A stretch of 64,000 nt of DNA from Lachnospiraceae bacterium. GTDB taxonomy: Bacteria > Bacillota > Clostridia > Lachnospirales > Lachnospiraceae. A program made the position numbers and the translations under genes. Of the stretch, positions 60,024 through 64,000 are shown one piece after another. The stretch lies in the NCBI GenBank assembly GCA_017518735.1, contig JAFWTY010000022.1, positions 1-64,000 on the forward strand. The letters are read 5' to 3'. Below the pieces are notes generated by a model. It saw nothing but the letters and a program-made list of their open reading frames with translations. It did no database searches and was not told the origin of the DNA. Position 1 is the first letter of the stretch, and each line of letters starts with the position of its first letter.

Positions 60024-61106
60024 ATGAAAGAGAATCGTAAAATTATTCTGGAAACAGGAGAAGAATATTACGGATACGGATTCGGAGCAGACGTGCAAAA
60101 AGTTTGTGAGATCGTCTTCAACACCTCCATGGTCGGTTATCAGGAAATCATTTCCGATCCGTCCTACACCTATCAGGCAGTTGTAATGACCTATCCGTTG
60201 ATTGGAAATTACGGAATGGCCAGAGGCGATTACGAAACAAAAACACCGACCATCGGTGCCCTGATTGTTCGCGAGTACAACGACGAGCCGTCGAATTTCA
60301 GAAGTGCCAAAACACTGGATGCGGTTTTGAAAGAATACAACATTCCGGGAATCGCAGGATTGGATACCAGAAAGCTGAACCGTTCCATCCGGGACCTCGG
60401 AAGCCGGAAAGTTCTGATTACAAACGCGGAGACAACGCTGGAAGAAGGACTTGCCATTCTTTCCGAAACGGAAGTTCCGAAGGATGCGGTTTCCAAGGTG
60501 AGCCGCAAGGAAAGAGAAGAATATTTTGTAAACGGAAACTATCATGTCGTTGCACTGGACTGCGGTATGAAGCAGAACATCGTACGTTCCATGAATAAGA
60601 GAGGAATCGATGTTACGGTGCTGCCATACAATACAACGACAGATGTAGTTCTTTCATACAGACCGGACGGTGTTTTTCTTTCGAACGGACCGGGAGATCC
60701 CACGGATGTTCCGGAAACCATTCAGACCGTAAAGGAATTGATCGGAAAGGTTCCGATTTTCGGAATCTGCTTAGGACACCAGATTTTATCTTTGGCATAC
60801 GGTGCGAAAACATATAAATTAAAGTTCGGTCATCGCGGAGGAAACCATCCGGTGAAGAATTTAAAAAACGGAAAGATTGAGATCACATCCCAGAACCATT
60901 CCTATGCGGTAGATGAAGACAGTCTTGCGGGAACACCTCTTAAGGTGACGCACATCAATCTTCTCGATAAAACGGTGGAAGGTGTAGAGTGTAAAGAGGA
61001 TGCGGCTTTCAGTGTGCAGTACCATCCCGAGAGTGCACCGGGACCACAGGACAGTGCATATCTTTTTGATGAGTTCATTGAAAACATGCGCGGTTTTAAA
61101 AAGTAA
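60024..61106 (+). CDS. carA: Carbamoyl-phosphate synthase small subunit
   Basis: 360 aa. Glutaminase subunit: [25 protein letters not shown] (Cys nucleophile), [11 protein letters not shown] (His/Glu). Supplies ammonia to CarB for pyrimidine and arginine synthesis. 13 bases after purF. Confidence 0.97.
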   Translation: MKENRKIILETGEEYYGYGFGADVQKVCEIVFNTSMVGYQEIISDPSYTYQAVVMTYPLIGNYGMARGDYETKTPTIGALIVREYNDEPSNFRSAKTLDAVLKEYNIPGIAGLDTRKLNRSIRDLGSRKVLITNAETTLEEGLAILSETEVPKDAVSKVSRKEREEYFVNGNYHVVALDCGMKQNIVRSMNKRGIDVTVLPYNTTTDVVLSYRPDGVFLSNGPGDPTDVPETIQTVKELIGKVPIFGICLGHQILSLAYGAKTYKLKFGHRGGNHPVKNLKNGKIEITSQNHSYAVDEDSLAGTPLKVTHINLLDKTVEGVECKEDAAFSVQYHPESAPGPQDSAYLFDEFIENMRGFKK

Positions 61107-61147
61107 GAAATAACAGATTTACGGTAATATACGGAAAGGCAAAGATT

Positions 61148-64000
61148 ATGCCAAAAAGAACAGACATCCACAAAATACTTGTCATCGGCTCCGGCCCGAT
61201 CGTCATCGGACAGGCGGCGGAATTTGATTATGCGGGAACGCAGGCCTGCCTTGCTCTAAAAGAAGAGGGCTATGAAGTCATTCTCTGCAACTCCAACCCG
61301 GCAACGATCATGACCGACCCGGCCATTGCGGACAAGGTATATATGGAACCACTAACTCTGGAATACATTGCAAAGATCATCCGTTATGAGAGACCGGACG
61401 CAATTCTTCCCGGAATCGGCGGACAGACCGGTTTAAACCTTGCAATGCAACTTGCCAAGAAAGGCGTTTTGAACGAATGCCACGTTGAACTTCTCGGAAC
61501 CAAAGCGGAAAGTATTGAACGTGCGGAAGACAGAGAGATGTTCAAGGAACTTTGCGAGAGCCTGGGAGAACCTGTACTTCCTTCGGAGATTGCGGGCTCC
61601 ATGGAAGAAGGATTGAAGGCAATGGAAGACATCGGACTTCCGGTAGTACTTCGTCCCGCATTTACACTCGGCGGAACCGGTGGCGGTTTTGCGGAGACAC
61701 AGGAAGAATTCGAAGCCCTGATGAAAAATGCACTTTCTCTCTCTCCCGTCCATCAGGTGTTGATTGAGAAGAGTATCAAGGGATTTAAGGAAATCGAATA
61801 TGAAGTAATGCGCGATGCGAACGATACCGCAATCACAATCTGTAATATGGAAAACCTGGATCCGGTCGGAATTCACACCGGCGATTCCATTGTTGTATGT
61901 CCGTCTCAGACGCTGACGAACAAGGAATATCACATGCTTCGTGACAGCGCACTTAAGATTATCCGTGCACTGGAAATCGAAGGCGGATGCAACGTACAGT
62001 TTGCCCTCGATCCGAAGTCATTTCAGTATTACTTAATCGAAGTAAACCCCCGAGTTTCGAGATCTTCGGCCCTTGCTTCCAAGGCGAGCGGTTATCCGAT
62101 CGCAAGAGTATCCGCAAAGATCGGTGTCGGTATGCATCTGGATGAAATTCCGATTGCAAACACTCCGGCACCTTTTGAGCCGGCACTGGATTACGTGGTA
62201 ACCAAAATGCCCCGTTTCCCCTTCGATAAATTTGCAGATGCAAATAACTCCCTTTCCACGCAGATGAAAGCAACCGGAGAGGTTATGAGCGTCGGCAGAA
62301 CCTTTGAAGAGAGTTTGTTAAAGGCAATTCGTTCCCTGGAAATCGGACTGTATCATCTGCATCACAAAAAGTTCGACAATTGTAGTACGGATGAACTCTT
62401 ATCCTACATTCATATCGGAACCGACGATCGAATCTATGCAATTGCGGAACTGCTGCGTCGCGGAATCGGAGAAGAGGAAATCATTGAGAGAACTGCAATT
62501 GATGCGTTCTTCATCCGCAAACTGAACAATATCATTCGCATGGAAAAAGAGATTCCCGCCGGAAAAGAGAATGCGAAGGAATCGCTTTACGAATACAAAC
62601 GGATGGGCTTTTCCGACAAAGAGATTGCACATCTTTGGAATATTCCCGAGGTTGAAGTTTTTGAAATGCGTAAAGAATTCGGAATCATGCCGGTCTACAA
62701 AATGATCGACACATGTGCATCCGAGTTTGAAAGTTACATTCCGTATTTCTACTCCACTTACGAAGAAGAAAACGAATCCGTAATTTCCGACAAGAAGAAG
62801 GTGGTCGTGCTGGGTTCCGGCCCGATTCGTATCGGCCAGGGTGTGGAATTCGACTATTCGACCGTACATGCGGTACAGACGATTAAGGCCGCAGGCTATG
62901 AGGCCATTATCATCAACAACAACCCGGAAACGGTATCAACGGATTATACCTGCTCCGATAAATTATATTTTGAACCCCTCTGTGTCGAGGACGTTATGAA
63001 CGTCATCGAGCTGGAAAAACCGCTTGGAGTCATTGCGACTCTGGGCGGCCAGACAGCAATCAACCTCGCGGAGCCGTTAAAAGAACGCGGTGTTACCATC
63101 ATCGGAACCGACTGCGATGCGATCGAAAAAGCAGAGAACAGAGATGCATTTGAACATTTACTTTTGGAACTGGATATTCCGCAGCCGAAGGGTATGGCGG
63201 TTACCAGTATCGAAGACGGAATCAAAGCCGCTTCCGAAATCGGTTATCCGGTTCTTGTTCGTCCTTCCTTCGTACTGGGAGGACGTGCAATGCAGATTGT
63301 AGCCAAAGAAGAAGCACTGAAGGAATACTTAAAGACAGCTGTAGAGATCGATGTCGACAAGCCTGTTTTGGTCGATAAATATATTCGCGGAAAAGAGGTC
63401 GAAGTCGATGCGGTTTGCGACGGAAAAGATGTTTTTGTTCCGGGCATCATGGAACTCGTGGAAAGAACCGGTGTCCACTCCGGTGACTCCATCAGCGTTT
63501 ATCCGCCGTACAGTCTTTCCGACAACGTCAAAAAGACAATCCTGGAATATACGAGAAAACTCGGCCTCGGCATCGGAATCATCGGTCTTTTCAATATCCA
63601 GTTCATCGTGGACAAAGAAGAGAAGGTATTCATCATCGAAGTAAACCCCCGTTCCTCCAGAACGGTTCCCTTCCTTTCAAAGGCAACGAGTTTTTCTCTC
63701 GCAGATATCGCAACCCTGACAAACCTCGGAGTTTCTTTAAGAGAACAGGGTATTGTGACGGATGAAAACGCATCGGATACCCTGGCGGTTTATCCGAAGG
63801 AGAAGGACAGATACTACGTGAAAGTTCCTGCATTCTCGTTCTCGAAACTGCGTGGTATGGACGCATATCTGTCGCCCGAAATGAAGAGTACCGGTGAGGC
63901 CATCGGCTATGATAAGAAGCTTCACCGTGCGGTATATAAGGCCATGATCGCATCGGGACTGAAGCTGAAAAACTACGGAACCCTGGCTGTCAGCGTTGCG
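61148..64000 (+). CDS. carB: Carbamoyl-phosphate synthase large subunit, truncated by window end
   Basis: 951 residues visible of a usual 1060-1075, with the frame open to the last base. Two ATP-grasp halves: [20 protein letters not shown] at the start and [20 protein letters not shown] near residue 540, each followed by [16 protein letters not shown]. The C-terminal allosteric domain is only entered. It ends the glutamine-using pyrG-purF-carAB run. Confidence 0.97.
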   Translation, partial: MPKRTDIHKILVIGSGPIVIGQAAEFDYAGTQACLALKEEGYEVILCNSNPATIMTDPAIADKVYMEPLTLEYIAKIIRYERPDAILPGIGGQTGLNLAMQLAKKGVLNECHVELLGTKAESIERAEDREMFKELCESLGEPVLPSEIAGSMEEGLKAMEDIGLPVVLRPAFTLGGTGGGFAETQEEFEALMKNALSLSPVHQVLIEKSIKGFKEIEYEVMRDANDTAITICNMENLDPVGIHTGDSIVVCPSQTLTNKEYHMLRDSALKIIRALEIEGGCNVQFALDPKSFQYYLIEVNPRVSRSSALASKASGYPIARVSAKIGVGMHLDEIPIANTPAPFEPALDYVVTKMPRFPFDKFADANNSLSTQMKATGEVMSVGRTFEESLLKAIRSLEIGLYHLHHKKFDNCSTDELLSYIHIGTDDRIYAIAELLRRGIGEEEIIERTAIDAFFIRKLNNIIRMEKEIPAGKENAKESLYEYKRMGFSDKEIAHLWNIPEVEVFEMRKEFGIMPVYKMIDTCASEFESYIPYFYSTYEEENESVISDKKKVVVLGSGPIRIGQGVEFDYSTVHAVQTIKAAGYEAIIINNNPETVSTDYTCSDKLYFEPLCVEDVMNVIELEKPLGVIATLGGQTAINLAEPLKERGVTIIGTDCDAIEKAENRDAFEHLLLELDIPQPKGMAVTSIEDGIKAASEIGYPVLVRPSFVLGGRAMQIVAKEEALKEYLKTAVEIDVDKPVLVDKYIRGKEVEVDAVCDGKDVFVPGIMELVERTGVHSGDSISVYPPYSLSDNVKKTILEYTRKLGLGIGIIGLFNIQFIVDKEEKVFIIEVNPRSSRTVPFLSKATSFSLADIATLTNLGVSLREQGIVTDENASDTLAVYPKEKDRYYVKVPAFSFSKLRGMDAYLSPEMKSTGEAIGYDKKLHRAVYKAMIASGLKLKNYGTLAVSVA

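Overview
The window is a chromosomal segment of a Gram-positive, anaerobic Clostridia-type bacterium, most likely of the family Lachnospiraceae. The basis is moderate GC content, strong GGAGG ribosome binding sites, DUF-type lipoproteins with clear lipoboxes, a type III glutamine synthetase, an ANTAR regulator beside glutamine synthetase, and very short intergenic spacing. It starts inside tuf (EF-Tu) and ends inside carB. I see no phage, insertion sequence, CRISPR array or rRNA operon.

Layout. 0-9.7 kb: tuf, an Lsa-type ABC-F protein, a large beta-propeller lipoprotein, a DtxR-family metal regulator, then an ArsR-AraC fusion regulator divergent from a heavy-metal-binding protein and a P1B-type Zn/Cd/Pb exporter, then a flavin reductase. 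9.9-13.2 kb: two membrane proteins and an LUD-domain protein. 13.2-21.4 kb: nitrogen assimilation genes gltB, gltD, a glnA-type glutamine synthetase and an ANTAR RNA-binding regulator. 21.5-23.1 kb: cysteine desulfurase and NifU scaffold. 23.1-30.7 kb: a Cys-codon leader peptide with a terminator/antiterminator, a lipoprotein fusing a family-3 cystine-type binding domain to a MetQ domain, MetN, MetI, two polar amino acid permeases and an ATPase, glutamate-cysteine ligase, and a class II glutamine amidotransferase. 30.8-43.5 kb: LysR regulator, a second Cys leader peptide with attenuator, M20 peptidase, a second amino acid ABC transporter, tandem GNAT, four consecutive glutathionyl-hydroquinone reductase (Xi-class GST) paralogues, a Cys/Met-metabolism PLP enzyme and a PatB-type C-S lyase. 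43.5-46.9 kb: an aberrant tRNA-like gene, OhrR-type MarR regulator, flavodoxin, glutathione peroxidase, a decayed aldo/keto reductase end, TetR and a flavin oxidoreductase. 47-52.8 kb: glnN, an ammonium transporter fused to P-II, asnB. 53-56.8 kb: ZIP metal transporter, two lipoproteins, a membrane protein, a SpoU methyltransferase. 56.8-64 kb: pyrG, purF, carA, carB.

Two regulatory systems tie the window together. First, four leader hairpins with an A1/G4 six-base loop (AATGGC or AACGAC), each overlapping an intrinsic terminator, sit before gltB, glnN (two in series) and pyrG. They match the known target form of ANTAR antiterminators, and an ANTAR protein is encoded at 20.8 kb. Second, the sulfur loci appear to be controlled by a shared CCTA-N9-TAGG promoter operator (nifS and the first transporter operon) and by Cys-codon leader peptides. 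In both leaders a segment inside the peptide gene can pair with the 5' arm of the terminator, as expected for attenuation that responds to charged tRNA-Cys.

The most novel candidate is the 23-43.5 kb sulfur block. It reads as import, trimming, acetylation, reductive cleavage by four Xi-class GSTs and C-S lysis of S-substituted cysteine or glutathione conjugates. The logic resembles the Bacillus ytmI/snaA operon, but GSTs stand where monooxygenases would be. This function is inferred.
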